From JAPLJC01 sp052326585 (lineage in GTDB: Bacteria; Desulfobacterota; Desulfobaccia; Desulfobaccales; 0-14-0-80-60-11): 51,734 nt of DNA. Within the stretch, counting starts at the first letter, position 1. The number at the start of each line of letters is the position of its first letter. Location of the stretch: positions 1 to 51,734 of the forward strand of contig JBKQLU010000068.1 in assembly GCA_052326585.1 (NCBI GenBank), read 5' to 3'. The notes beneath the pieces were generated by a model. That model saw only the letters and a program-made list of their open reading frames with translations. It was not told the DNA's origin and did not search any database. Below are positions 1-7,636 of the stretch, piece by piece. Both the position numbers and the translations under genes were made by a program.

Positions 1-75
1 GGTCATGGGGCCGGGCGCCGTGGCCGGCGGTGGAGCTGGTGAGGCAGTTGCCTTATCTTTCTTATGGGTCGCCAT
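1..75 (-). CDS. N-terminal fragment of an unknown protein, cut by window edge
   Basis: An ATG at 75 opens a frame reading leftward without a stop to the edge (25 codons). The start is Lys-rich (MATHKKDKAT) and turns Ala/Pro-rich. No Shine-Dalgarno sequence is visible; the bases before the ATG lead into a heptad repeat array. It lies 172 bp downstream of guaA on the same strand. Function cannot be judged from 25 residues, and the frame could be spurious. Confidence 0.35.
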   Translation of the reverse strand, partial: MATHKKDKATASPAPPPATAPGPMT

Positions 76-84
76 GTTATTGAT

Positions 85-115
85 AGTAGCCAGTAGTCAG
101 TAGCCAGTAGCCAGT
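85..115. repeat. Heptad repeat array, cagtagc/cagtagt type
   Basis: About four and a half units of a 7-bp period (cagtagc, cagtagt, cagtagc, cagtagc, cagt). It is the approximate reverse complement of the array at 219-242, so the two arrays flank about 100 bp in opposite orientation between guaA and the gene at the left edge. Confidence 0.85.
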
Positions 116-218
116 TTTTTATTGTTATTTTTCAAACCCATATTCCGATTCGATTATTAGCAATGGTCAAGGGCATCGCCAAGAAATTCCAATTTCATTT
201 CTCGCCTTTACTGGCAAC

Positions 219-242
219 TGACCACTGACTACTGACTACTGC
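219..242. repeat. Heptad repeat array, gactact type
   Basis: Three units of period 7 (gaccact, gactact, gactact) ending a few bases from the guaA stop codon. It is the complement-strand version of the family at 85-115 and 37358-37375. Confidence 0.85.
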
Positions 243-247
243 CTTTC

Positions 248-1798
248 TCACTCCCATTCAATGGTGCTGGGCGGTTTGGAGGAGATGTCGTAGACCACCC
301 GGTTCACCCTTTTCACTTCGTTGATGATGCGATTGGCCAGCCGGGCCAAAAATTCATGGGGCAGGCGGCTCCAATCCGCGGTCATGGCGTCGGCGGAATC
401 GACGATCCTGAGGGCGATGACGTTCTCATAGGTGCGCTCATCCCCCATGACCCCCACGGTGCGGATGGGCAGCAGCACCGCAAAGGCCTGCCACACCTGG
501 CGGTAGTAGCCCGCGGCCAGCATCTCGGCGATGACGATGGCGTCCGCCTGCCGCAGGATGTCCAGGCGTTCCCGGTCCACTGCCCCCAGGATGCGAATGG
601 CCAGCCCCGGTCCGGGGAAGGGGTGCCGCCAGACCAGGCGGTCCGGCAGGCCTAATTCCCGGCCCACCTCCCGGACCTCGTCCTTGAAAAGCTCGCGCAG
701 CGGCTCCAACAGCGTCAGCGGCATGATCTCCGGCAGGCCGCCGACGTTGTGATGGGTCTTGATGATGGCCGAAGGGCCCTTGAAGGAGACGCTCTCGATG
801 ACGTCGGGGTAAAGGGTGCCCTGGGCCAGGTATTTCACCCCGCCCAGCTTCTTCGCCTCTGCGGCAAAGGTTGAGATGAATTCGTGGCCGATGCGCCGGC
901 GCTTCTCCTCCGGGTCAACGATCCCCTCCAGGATTTCCAGAAACCTGGTGCTGGCGTCGACGTGCACCAGGTTCAGGTGGTGGTGGTCCCGGAAGAGATG
1001 AAGCACTTCCCCGGCCTCGTCCTGGCGGAGCAGGCCATTATCCACGAAGACGCAGGTGAGGCGGTCCCCGATGGCCCGGTGCACCAGGATGGCGGTGATC
1101 GAGGAGTCCACCCCTCCGGACAGGGCGCAGATGACCCGCTCCTCATCTCCCACCTCCCGGCGGATGGCGGCGGTGGCAGACTCGATGAAGGAGTGCATGG
1201 TCCACAGGGGTTTGAGGCCGCAGATGCGGAAGAGAAAATTGCTGAGAATCACCTTGCCCCGGGGAGTGTGGTGCACCTCCGGGTGAAACTGCACCCCGTA
1301 AAGCCGCCGCTCCCGGTGGCGCACCGCGCCGGCGGCACAGGTATTGCTGGCCCCGATGATTTCGAAGCCCGGGGCCACTTCTTCCACCAGGTCGCCGTGG
1401 CTCATCCAGACCTGTTCCTCGGGGTTGAGGCCCATGAACAGGTCCTGGGTGTCGAGGATGCGGAAGGGCATGTAGCCGTATTCCCGGGAGGCGGCCGGGG
1501 AGACTTTCCCGCCCAGCAGGTGGTTCATAAGCTGGATGCCGTAACAGATGCCCAGGACCGGCACCCCCAGGGAGAAGACGGCCGGATCGAGGCTGGGGGC
1601 GTCAGGTTCATAGACGCTGCGGGGCCCGCCGGAGAGGATGAGGCCCCCGGGGGCCCACTCCCGGATGCGGGCCAGCGGCAGGCTGCAGGGGTGAATTTCG
1701 CAATAGACCTTGAGTTCCCGCACCCGCCGGGCAATGAGCTGGGTGTACTGGGAGCCGAAGTCCAGAATCAAGATTTTTTCTTTATGCGGATCGGGCAT
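248..1798 (-). CDS. guaA: GMP synthase (glutamine-hydrolysing)
   Basis: GuaA converts XMP to GMP using glutamine and ATP, the last step of guanine nucleotide synthesis in the cytoplasm. The 516-residue product has the full order: class I glutamine amidotransferase with nucleophile Cys85 in GICYGIQ and the FHPE His-Glu motif, then the ATP pyrophosphatase with the SGGVDSS loop, then the C-terminal dimerisation domain with FPGPGLAIRILG and the usual IEWE end. The frame stays open upstream to 2044, but homology begins at the ATG at 1798, which gives the normal family length. No Shine-Dalgarno precedes that ATG; instead a heptad array starts 5 bp upstream, so translation initiation may be unusual. 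No guaB is adjacent. Confidence 0.97.
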   Translation of the reverse strand: MPDPHKEKILILDFGSQYTQLIARRVRELKVYCEIHPCSLPLARIREWAPGGLILSGGPRSVYEPDAPSLDPAVFSLGVPVLGICYGIQLMNHLLGGKVSPAASREYGYMPFRILDTQDLFMGLNPEEQVWMSHGDLVEEVAPGFEIIGASNTCAAGAVRHRERRLYGVQFHPEVHHTPRGKVILSNFLFRICGLKPLWTMHSFIESATAAIRREVGDEERVICALSGGVDSSITAILVHRAIGDRLTCVFVDNGLLRQDEAGEVLHLFRDHHHLNLVHVDASTRFLEILEGIVDPEEKRRRIGHEFISTFAAEAKKLGGVKYLAQGTLYPDVIESVSFKGPSAIIKTHHNVGGLPEIMPLTLLEPLRELFKDEVREVGRELGLPDRLVWRHPFPGPGLAIRILGAVDRERLDILRQADAIVIAEMLAAGYYRQVWQAFAVLLPIRTVGVMGDERTYENVIALRIVDSADAMTADWSRLPHEFLARLANRIINEVKRVNRVVYDISSKPPSTIEWE

Positions 1799-1803
1799 CT
1801 GAA

Positions 1804-1827
1804 GTTTCGAGTTTCGAGTTTCGAGTT
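1804..1827. repeat. Heptad repeat array, gtttcga type, at the guaA start
   Basis: Three perfect gtttcga units plus gtt, immediately upstream of the guaA start codon, where a ribosome binding site would be expected. Confidence 0.9.
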
Positions 1828-1842
1828 GTCCGGGCAAAAGTT

Positions 1843-1863
1843 TCACAGGCTTCCAGCCTGTGA
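1843..1863. repeat. Perfect 9-bp hairpin, CACAGGC core
   Basis: Arms TCACAGGCT and AGCCTGTGA are separated by TCC. The core CACAGGC/GCCTGTG is shared with the hairpin at 31674-31696, so the two look like members of one dispersed palindromic family. No T-run follows. Confidence 0.7.
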
Positions 1864-1965
1864 TTGGGTCGCCCAAGGTCCGGGCCTCAACCCTTTTAAG
1901 TTGATTTTTTAATTGATTGTAGCCGCTTGCCGGCCAAATTGCAAAGATTCTGTATGGTGACAAGT

Positions 1966-1982
1966 GGTGGGCGGTGCCCACC
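1966..1982. repeat. Perfect 7-bp hairpin GGTGGGC/GCCCACC
   Basis: Arms with a 3-base loop (ggt), in the 393-bp gap between the guaA start and the cyclase gene. The rest of that gap (1828-2191) holds the hairpin at 1843, AT-rich sequence toward the cyclase, and no gene that I can support. Confidence 0.6.
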
Positions 1983-2191
1983 CTACAACTGGCTGATAAG
2001 CAAAATTTGGCGAGCAAGGTCCCAACCGAGCCTTGGCCCAACATGAAAATGCGAAGCTTGGGTCCGGCGAATTCGCGAAATTTTAGATTCTATGACAGAT
2101 TTTAAGGCACACTATAGGCTTGGAATGTATACTGTGATGCTACATGGCATAATTCTGGCAAAAATATATTAAATGGTACACATTTATTATT

Positions 2192-3007
2192 TTAGGTATG
2201 GGCAAATTTTGATTTTAGAGCCAATGGTAATTTAATAAACTCTTTCTCTAAAATATAAATTAATTCATTGTTGCCTATTCCCTGAATTTCGACTCTCTTT
2301 TTTATGAAATTTTTTTTATAATCTTCGTTGAAACCAATCTCGTCTATACCCCTTGCTGAAAAAGCGAAGGATAGCCCGCTAAATTTTTGTAGTCTTGCAG
2401 AAATATTGACACAAGGGCCGACAAAATCAAGTCCATTTCCTATAGGAAAAACATTGCCTCGAGCAATTCCGCATCTTAATCTTTTTGGTAAATCAGTATA
2501 TTCATTTTTTAGCTCTTTGTAAAACGTTTTATAATTATTGCAAATATCATACATTGAAACAACAATATTGCAAAGATATTCCTGTAAATATCCTTGAAGT
2601 TTTTCAGATGTCAATTTTTTGTCAATGAGGCTAATTTTATCTAGGTCAATTCTCCATAGAAATAATGCGCCATCTCCCATAAATTTACAGAAAAAAGGTA
2701 ACTCAGCCCATAATATATTTTCTTTTTTATTTTCTGTTATTTCATTCTTAATATTATCAAATAGCCAATTAAAAAAATCCGAAATAAAATTTGGAATTGA
2801 AAGCTGAGGGTCAACTTGCTTGGTAAATTTGGTAAATCCTTCTAAATCAAAAAATATCGAAATTACCTCAATTGATTTTGATGGCCTTTTTAAATCTCCA
2901 ATATTTAGAAGCCCAACATTAAATTTGTCCAAATTATCATTAATTTTAACTAAAATTCCCTTCTCTTTATCGATAGAGTAATCGTAATCCGGTTCAAACT
3001 TATTCAC
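2192..3007 (-). CDS. Orphan class III nucleotide (probably adenylate) cyclase
   Basis: The 271-residue soluble protein carries one cyclase homology domain. All six residues of the class III active site can be placed: metal-binding Asp54 (FFDLEGFT) and Asp112 (KFMGDG), base-reading Lys108 and Asp194, and transition-state Asn201 and Arg205 (VNISARL). A Lys/Asp pair is the usual adenylate signature, so cAMP synthesis is the first guess; a pyrimidine cyclase of the Pycsar defence type is the alternative. No transmembrane segment or second domain is seen. The start is a GTG with a good GGAG at normal spacing. Base composition is strikingly AT-rich against GC-rich neighbours, with many AAA, ATT and TTT codons, which points to transfer. 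No partner effector gene is adjacent on either side. Confidence 0.85.
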   Translation of the reverse strand: MNKFEPDYDYSIDKEKGILVKINDNLDKFNVGLLNIGDLKRPSKSIEVISIFFDLEGFTKFTKQVDPQLSIPNFISDFFNWLFDNIKNEITENKKENILWAELPFFCKFMGDGALFLWRIDLDKISLIDKKLTSEKLQGYLQEYLCNIVVSMYDICNNYKTFYKELKNEYTDLPKRLRCGIARGNVFPIGNGLDFVGPCVNISARLQKFSGLSFAFSARGIDEIGFNEDYKKNFIKKRVEIQGIGNNELIYILEKEFIKLPLALKSKFAHT

Positions 3008-3113
3008 TTTAATCTCCTATGTTATTATTAAATAAATCTAATTATTCTGCATTTCTTAAGGTGATCAATGCTCCGTAAAATTTAACCTTACGCTTCAAAC
3101 CAAAAAATCATTT

Positions 3114-4280
3114 CTATAATCCCAACGGCGCTAAATGGCGCCGCTGGATTTCGGCCTGCAGCCAGTCAACCCGGACGCTCTCCGGGCGGTTCAGGAGATC
3201 CTGCAGGCCCCCGGCCACCTGCCGCAGACGGGCGAGGATCTCTTCCCGGGCCGCGGCCAGAGGCCCCCAATCGCCGCAGTCACGCAGGCGCAGGAAGGCC
3301 GGCTCCAGCTCCGGCATGAGCGGTCCGTACAGGGGAGGCCGCAAGGCCAGCAGCAGCGCCAGGGAAGCCAGGCGGCGCTGCGCGATCAGGTAGCTGAGGC
3401 GGCCCCATTCGTTGACTTCCGCCAGGGCGTCTTTCAGGGTCCGGAGCCAGAGCTCCAGCCGGCTATGGGGAGCCAGCTCCAAAAGCGCGGCAAAGGCCGG
3501 TCCCAGGCTGGGCTCCAGGGCCTCCCCAATTTCGTGGTGGATGACGGGCTCCAACTCCCCGGCCAGGAAGGCCTCAAACCCGGGCCAATGGGCCGCGGGG
3601 TCCCGGAGCAGGCCATCCAGCTCCAGCCCGTAAGTGCCCAGGGCCACTTGCAGAAAAGGTTTGTGCTGCTGGATGGGGTCGGAGAGGCGGTCCCAGAGGT
3701 AGAATTCCCAGGCCTGCTGGCGGACGTAAATCCAGGGCCCCTGGCGCAAGGCCGGGGCGCCGTCCAGGTCCCGGGCCAACTCCCGGCCCAGCACCAGGAT
3801 GGTCAAGTCACCGTGGCGCCGGACTTCCCGCAGTTCCGCCAGGAAACAGGTGGGGGTCTGCCCCCGGCTGAGGCCGGCGCCATAGGCGAAGCCCAGGGGC
3901 ATCAGGCGTTGGTTGATGGCAGCCACCGCCAGCGGCTGGAAACGGCGCTTTCCCAGGGGGAGTGTCTGCCAGGCGGCTCCTTCCATGGTCTCCCAGGCGC
4001 GCTCCCTGGTTTCGATCCATTCCAGCACTGCGGCCGATTCCGGCTCCCGCCAGGGAGGCAGGAGATGTTCCCATTTATAGAGCTGCCGCAGCCTGAGCAG
4101 GGCGCCGCACAGGGAGTAGCCCCCGGCCTGGGTGGCCGCGGCCACCTGACAATTGGAGGCTATCCGGGCCAGAAAGGTTGGGGGGAGCGCCGCCGGGGTG
4201 CTTCCCCGGGCCATTCCCGGCCGCGGCTCCTGGAAAGCGGCGTTGGGGATCGAGGGCGTCCTCCCGGCAGGCCGGCTCAT
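3114..4280 (-). CDS. Conserved protein resembling the Sfum_1244 family, function unknown
   Basis: The 388-residue protein is mostly alpha-helical and rich in Leu, Arg and Trp, without signal peptide or membrane segments. From memory it resembles the uncharacterised Sfum_1244 family of Desulfobacterota. The start was set at ATG 4280 because it overlaps the TGA of the upstream TPR gene (ATGA, 4277-4280), implying translational coupling; the longer open frame to 4391 would run through the TPR coding sequence. No catalytic motif is obvious. The pairing with a secreted TPR protein suggests a shared role, but none can be named. Confidence 0.75.
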   Translation of the reverse strand: MSRPAGRTPSIPNAAFQEPRPGMARGSTPAALPPTFLARIASNCQVAAATQAGGYSLCGALLRLRQLYKWEHLLPPWREPESAAVLEWIETRERAWETMEGAAWQTLPLGKRRFQPLAVAAINQRLMPLGFAYGAGLSRGQTPTCFLAELREVRRHGDLTILVLGRELARDLDGAPALRQGPWIYVRQQAWEFYLWDRLSDPIQQHKPFLQVALGTYGLELDGLLRDPAAHWPGFEAFLAGELEPVIHHEIGEALEPSLGPAFAALLELAPHSRLELWLRTLKDALAEVNEWGRLSYLIAQRRLASLALLLALRPPLYGPLMPELEPAFLRLRDCGDWGPLAAAREEILARLRQVAGGLQDLLNRPESVRVDWLQAEIQRRHLAPLGL

Positions 4281-5041
4281 TTGCGAATCTGTTCGACCAG
4301 TTTCTGGGCCAGATTCTTGTCCAGACCTTGGAGGGTCTTGAATTCCCGGTTGGCGGCCGTGACGTCCCCGGCCTTGGCATAGTAAGCGCACAGGGCGTAA
4401 TGGACCTGGGGATCATTGGGGTCCAGGGCGGCTGCGGCCTTCAGCTCTTTGCCACCCTCCTCCATGCGGCCCAGGTTGAGATTGGCCAGGCCCAGGTTGA
4501 GGTGGGCCCGACCCATGTCAGGCTGTAATTTGACGGCCTGGGCAAACTCGGCCAGGGCTTCCCGATCCCGGTTCATTTTGCCCAGGGCCAGCCCCAGGCG
4601 GTAGTGGCCCTCAGGGTTGTCGGGGTGCAGGCGCACCGCCTTCTGGAAGGCGTCCCGGGCCTCCGGGAAACGCCCCATTTTCATATAGGCCGCCCCCAGG
4701 TTTCCCTGGGCCAGGGCCGACTGGGGCTGCAGGCGCACGACCTCCTTAAATTGCTGGACCGCTTCCGGGTAGCGGTTCAGATTGGCATAAGCCAGACCTA
4801 ACCGCTGCCGGGCTTCGGCATAATCGGGCTCCAGGAGGATGGCCTTCTGGTAAGCCTTGATCGCCTCATCGACGCGGCCGCTCTGTTCCAGACCCTGGCC
4901 CTGATGGAAAAGGTCCTGGGCCTTGGCCGGGACCCCGGATTCTTCTTCGTAGGTGTCCATCTGGGCCGCCAGCGGACCAGTCAGGATGGTCAGGCAGATC
5001 AAGACGGCCAATACGGCTCGTCCTGCCGCAATTTTCAGCAT
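4277..5041 (-). CDS. Secreted tetratricopeptide-repeat protein
   Basis: The 254-residue protein opens with a signal peptide (residues about 1-26, hydrophobic core AVLAVLICLTIL, Ala-Gln cleavage region LAAQ). About five consecutive 34-residue TPR units follow from residue 38, each with the alternating Ala/Gly/Tyr/Pro pattern and LQP/LHP/LDP turns. TPR arrays are protein-protein scaffolds, here probably periplasmic. It is the first gene of a two-gene operon with the Sfum_1244-like gene, joined by an ATGA overlap. Partner and pathway are unknown. Confidence 0.88.
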   Translation of the reverse strand: MLKIAAGRAVLAVLICLTILTGPLAAQMDTYEEESGVPAKAQDLFHQGQGLEQSGRVDEAIKAYQKAILLEPDYAEARQRLGLAYANLNRYPEAVQQFKEVVRLQPQSALAQGNLGAAYMKMGRFPEARDAFQKAVRLHPDNPEGHYRLGLALGKMNRDREALAEFAQAVKLQPDMGRAHLNLGLANLNLGRMEEGGKELKAAAALDPNDPQVHYALCAYYAKAGDVTAANREFKTLQGLDKNLAQKLVEQIRK

Positions 5042-5115
5042 TATGGGCTCTCCAAGGGGAAGGATTTTCCTTAAGTATATTAAAAAATCGCCGGGAAGGG
5101 GAGGGGACCAGGTTT

Positions 5116-5451
5116 CTAAGGGTGGGGTTGTGAACCGTCGCCCTGTTTCTTCATGTGCTTTGCCAGGGTCGGCAAGTCTTTGATCGTTTCCCCGGATTTT
5201 TGCTCAGCCAGCCGCAGCTCATAAAGCTTTTGCAGGTTCAGCCAGAACTCCGGGCTGGTTCCGAAGAAATGGCCCAGGCGTAAGGCCGTGTCCCCGGTCA
5301 CGGCACGCTGGCCGTTGAGGATTTCGGTTATGCGGTTGGTGGGCACCTTGAGCTGGCGCGCCAATGCTGCGGCGCTCATATCCAGTTCTTCAAGTTGTGC
5401 GGCGAGATGCTCGCCTGGATGTATGGCACTGCGTCCCATAATACATCTCAT
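5116..5451 (-). CDS. higA: HigA-family antitoxin, XRE helix-turn-helix
   Basis: The product (111 residues from ATG 5451, or 107 from ATG 5439) begins with the family's IHPGEHL motif, followed by a helix-turn-helix (SAAALARQLKVPTNRITEILNG) and the typical GTSPEFWLNLQ segment. Such proteins bind a HigB toxin and repress the shared promoter. In usual loci higB lies just upstream and ends next to the higA start; here only a short HigB-like C-terminus can be read there (5452-5508), so this looks like an orphan antitoxin. No convincing Shine-Dalgarno favours either start. Confidence 0.88.
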   Translation of the reverse strand: MRCIMGRSAIHPGEHLAAQLEELDMSAAALARQLKVPTNRITEILNGQRAVTGDTALRLGHFFGTSPEFWLNLQKLYELRLAEQKSGETIKDLPTLAKHMKKQGDGSQPHP

Positions 5452-5508
5452 TCAATGGTAAGCGACGATTTCAACATTTACCGGCCCCGGCGCGCCTTTC
5501 GGCCACGG
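5452..5508 (-). pseudogene. Possible C-terminal stub of a HigB toxin
   Basis: The last codons before TGA 5454-5452 read PVNVEIVAYH. HigB toxins typically end in VEIVDYH directly before higA. Further upstream the frame loses resemblance to HigB and passes into a low-complexity repeat block before a stop near 5600. I read this as a truncated toxin gene, but the match is only about ten residues. Confidence 0.35.
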
Positions 5509-5873
5509 TCCCTCATTTCTCTGCTGGGCGGGTTTGGAGGAGTCGGGATAAGTCGGCGGGATTTCCAGAAATTTCACCCTCACCCCAGCCCTCCCCCATC
5601 AAGGGGGAGGGGATTTAAGCGATTCTTTTTCAAGGTTTTCCTGAAACACTCCAATATACCCAAAGCGGCATGGTAGACTCCAACTCGTCGAGCTTCATTT
5701 CCCCTTGGGGCTCAAATCCGGAGAAGGCTTTTACCGATTTCCTTCGGCGAACTGGCGCGTTCGCTTGGCTCTGAAGCTCTCAAATCATTGTATTAAAATA
5801 TAAGGTTAATTATGCATTACGTAAAGGATAATATGAGATAAAAACCGCAAACTGGAAAACGGCAAACCTTCCC
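5509..5873. other. Non-coding gap with repeat debris
   Basis: No gene is supported here. The stretch 5575-5620 holds a ccctcacccc/ctcccccatcaaggggg block containing a short hairpin (CTCCCCC/GGGGGAG-like arms), a kind of dispersed intergenic repeat. The stretch 5841-5867 is a degenerate heptad array (aaaccgc, aaactgg, aaaacgg, caaacc) just after the glycosyltransferase stop. The part between is AT-richer and featureless. Confidence 0.5.
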
Positions 5874-7562
5874 TTAGCGGTTGGCCAGCAGGCGTTTACC
5901 GGGGAGGGCCAGGTCCACCTGCGCCCCTTTGAGCCAGGGCTCCGGCGGGGTGGCGTCGTCGATCAGCAGGAAGACCCTACCCGGCCCCTGCCACAAGGTT
6001 TGCAGGCGCGCCGGGGTAATGAGGTAGTCCTGGGCCGGGGCCACCGGCGTGGGAAATTGGGGGAGGCCGTGGCGCTGCACCATGAGGATGGCACGGCCGG
6101 AGTAAAAGGCCAGGGAGGCCCCGTATTCATACTCCTCGATCTGCTCCATGACCACCAGGTCGCCGGGCGCGGCGTGCTGCCGCAGCCAGAGCCCCGGTAT
6201 CTGGTCGCTCATGGCCGGCATCAGGGCCAGCCAGATGCGAAAGGTGAAAAGGAGCAGACAAAGGGCCAGGACGCCATAGCCAGCTATGGCCAGACGGGGC
6301 CGCCGGGTCCAGCCGGCGTAGCAGCCCGCCAGGGCCAGGGCCGGGATCAGGTAAGTCACCGGCCGGGCCACCGGGGCGATCAGGCAGAACATGCCCGAGA
6401 ACTCCCGGCGATTGGCGGCGCAGACCTGTTCGAAATACGGGAGGAGAAACAGGGTGGCCAGCCCCAAGAGGCCGATGCTCAGCAGGGCCCAGAGGGGGCC
6501 GCGGTCCCCGGGGGTGTCGAGATAGCGCTGCAGGCGCCAGCCGAGGAGCAGGGCCAGGGGCGGCAGGGCCGGCAGGGAGTAGTATTCGATGCGGCTGGAG
6601 GAGAGGCTGAAAAAGATCAGGATCACCGCGGGCCAGATGATCAGAAGCCGGCCGGCGCGCTGGGCGGCGTCCCCGGTCTCCCTCCAGAACCGCCAGCAGG
6701 CGCCGGGGAGCAGGGGTGTATAGGGACTGAGCCAGATGCCCAGAAAGAGCCAGAAGCCGGCCAGGGGGAAGGAGTTGATGTCCTGCGGCTGGCGCCGGCC
6801 CAGGAAGCGCAATATCTGTTCATTAACGACCTGGAATTTGATGAATCCCGGGTTGGCCAGCTCGCAGGCCGCCAGCCAGGGAACCACGAGAAGGCAGAGC
6901 ACGGCCAGGCCGGGCGGAGACCATAAAATGGCGAGCAGGCTGGCCCGGCGCTCCTGCCAGGCCGAGAAGACGACGATCAGCCCGGGGAATACCAGGCCGA
7001 TGAAGCCTTTGCTGAGAAATCCCAGCCCCAGGGCCAGGAAGAAGAGGGCGCTCCACTTGCCGGACGGCTGCTCCTGCCAGCGCAGCAGGAAATAGACCGA
7101 GGCGGCCAGGAAGAGAGTGATGAGGTGATCGGTGAGGATCTGCAGGTGCAGGACAAAAAAACCGATGCTGCTCAAAAGGACCAGGCTCCCCAGCCAGGCC
7201 GCCTCCCTGCCCAACAGGCGCCGGCCGATCAAGTAGGTAACCCAGACCTCCGCCAGGGTCACCCCGAGCAGCGGCAGGCGGGCCACCCGGTCGGAGACCC
7301 CGAAGCATTTATAGCACAGCAGATTGAGCCAGTAGAGGAGGTGGGGTTTGTCCCAGTAAGGGACGCCGTTGAGGCTGGGCCGCAGCCAGGAGCCCGAGGC
7401 CAGCATCTCTTTGGGGATGAGGGCATACATGGCCTCGGCCCGGATCAGGGGAGTGTGCCAGAACAGCGGAATCAGGTAAAGCGTCAGGCAGGCCAGCAAC
7501 AGGGTATAGCCGTTGGCCAGAGGGAGGGAGGCGCCGCGCTTCATGCCTCCGGGGGATGGCAT
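5874..7562 (-). CDS. GT39/ArnT-like membrane glycosyltransferase
   Basis: An integral membrane protein with about a dozen hydrophobic segments and the family layout: a first TM, then an external loop reading RAEAMYALIPKEML, then the NGVPYWDKPHLLYWL segment typical of ArnT/PMT-like enzymes that use polyprenyl-phosphate sugars at the outer face of the inner membrane. The loop usually has Asp-Glu at the first pair; here it is Ala-Glu, so the usual Asp is absent. ATG 7562 (562 aa) was chosen over the longer frame to 7730, which runs into hpnH; ATG 7544 is also possible. It lies 74 bp downstream of hpnH on the same strand, so a role in hopanoid or lipid glycosylation is possible but inferred only from position. 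Confidence 0.85.
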   Translation of the reverse strand: MPSPGGMKRGASLPLANGYTLLLACLTLYLIPLFWHTPLIRAEAMYALIPKEMLASGSWLRPSLNGVPYWDKPHLLYWLNLLCYKCFGVSDRVARLPLLGVTLAEVWVTYLIGRRLLGREAAWLGSLVLLSSIGFFVLHLQILTDHLITLFLAASVYFLLRWQEQPSGKWSALFFLALGLGFLSKGFIGLVFPGLIVVFSAWQERRASLLAILWSPPGLAVLCLLVVPWLAACELANPGFIKFQVVNEQILRFLGRRQPQDINSFPLAGFWLFLGIWLSPYTPLLPGACWRFWRETGDAAQRAGRLLIIWPAVILIFFSLSSSRIEYYSLPALPPLALLLGWRLQRYLDTPGDRGPLWALLSIGLLGLATLFLLPYFEQVCAANRREFSGMFCLIAPVARPVTYLIPALALAGCYAGWTRRPRLAIAGYGVLALCLLLFTFRIWLALMPAMSDQIPGLWLRQHAAPGDLVVMEQIEEYEYGASLAFYSGRAILMVQRHGLPQFPTPVAPAQDYLITPARLQTLWQGPGRVFLLIDDATPPEPWLKGAQVDLALPGKRLLANR

Positions 7563-7599
7563 GGGGTAAGCGCTACTTCCAGGGGGCAAACTCTTTTTA

Positions 7600-7625
7600 G
7601 CTGACTGCTGCAAGTTGATCGCTGA
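7600..7625. repeat. Dispersed repeat gctgactgctg..agttga, copy 1
   Basis: A 26-bp intergenic sequence nearly identical to 16277-16302 (three mismatches). This copy lies between hpnH and the GT39 gene; the other lies just upstream of the first CNNM gene. Confidence 0.6.
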
Positions 7626-7636
7626 CTGCTTTTCTC

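Noticed and set aside
356..1912. Long open frames on the plus strand opposite guaA, and similar long antisense frames opposite shc, lon, xseA, kdpB and others
   Set aside because: They are by-products of high GC and codon bias. Their translations are low-complexity, rich in Gly, Gln, Pro, His and Arg, and match no family, while the opposite strand encodes a clear conserved protein.
2192..3007. Calling the cyclase a confirmed Pycsar defence gene
   Set aside because: The Lys/Asp base-reading pair points to adenylate, and no TIR or membrane effector is adjacent, so defence remains only a possibility.
3135..4382. 415-codon plus-strand frame opposite the Sfum_1244-like and TPR genes
   Set aside because: The minus-strand genes have a signal peptide, TPR repeats and an ATGA coupling; the plus-strand frame has no such support.
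5575..5620. CRISPR repeat or terminator in the ccctcacccc block
   Set aside because: There is only one short block with an imperfect hairpin, no spaced direct repeats and no T-run.
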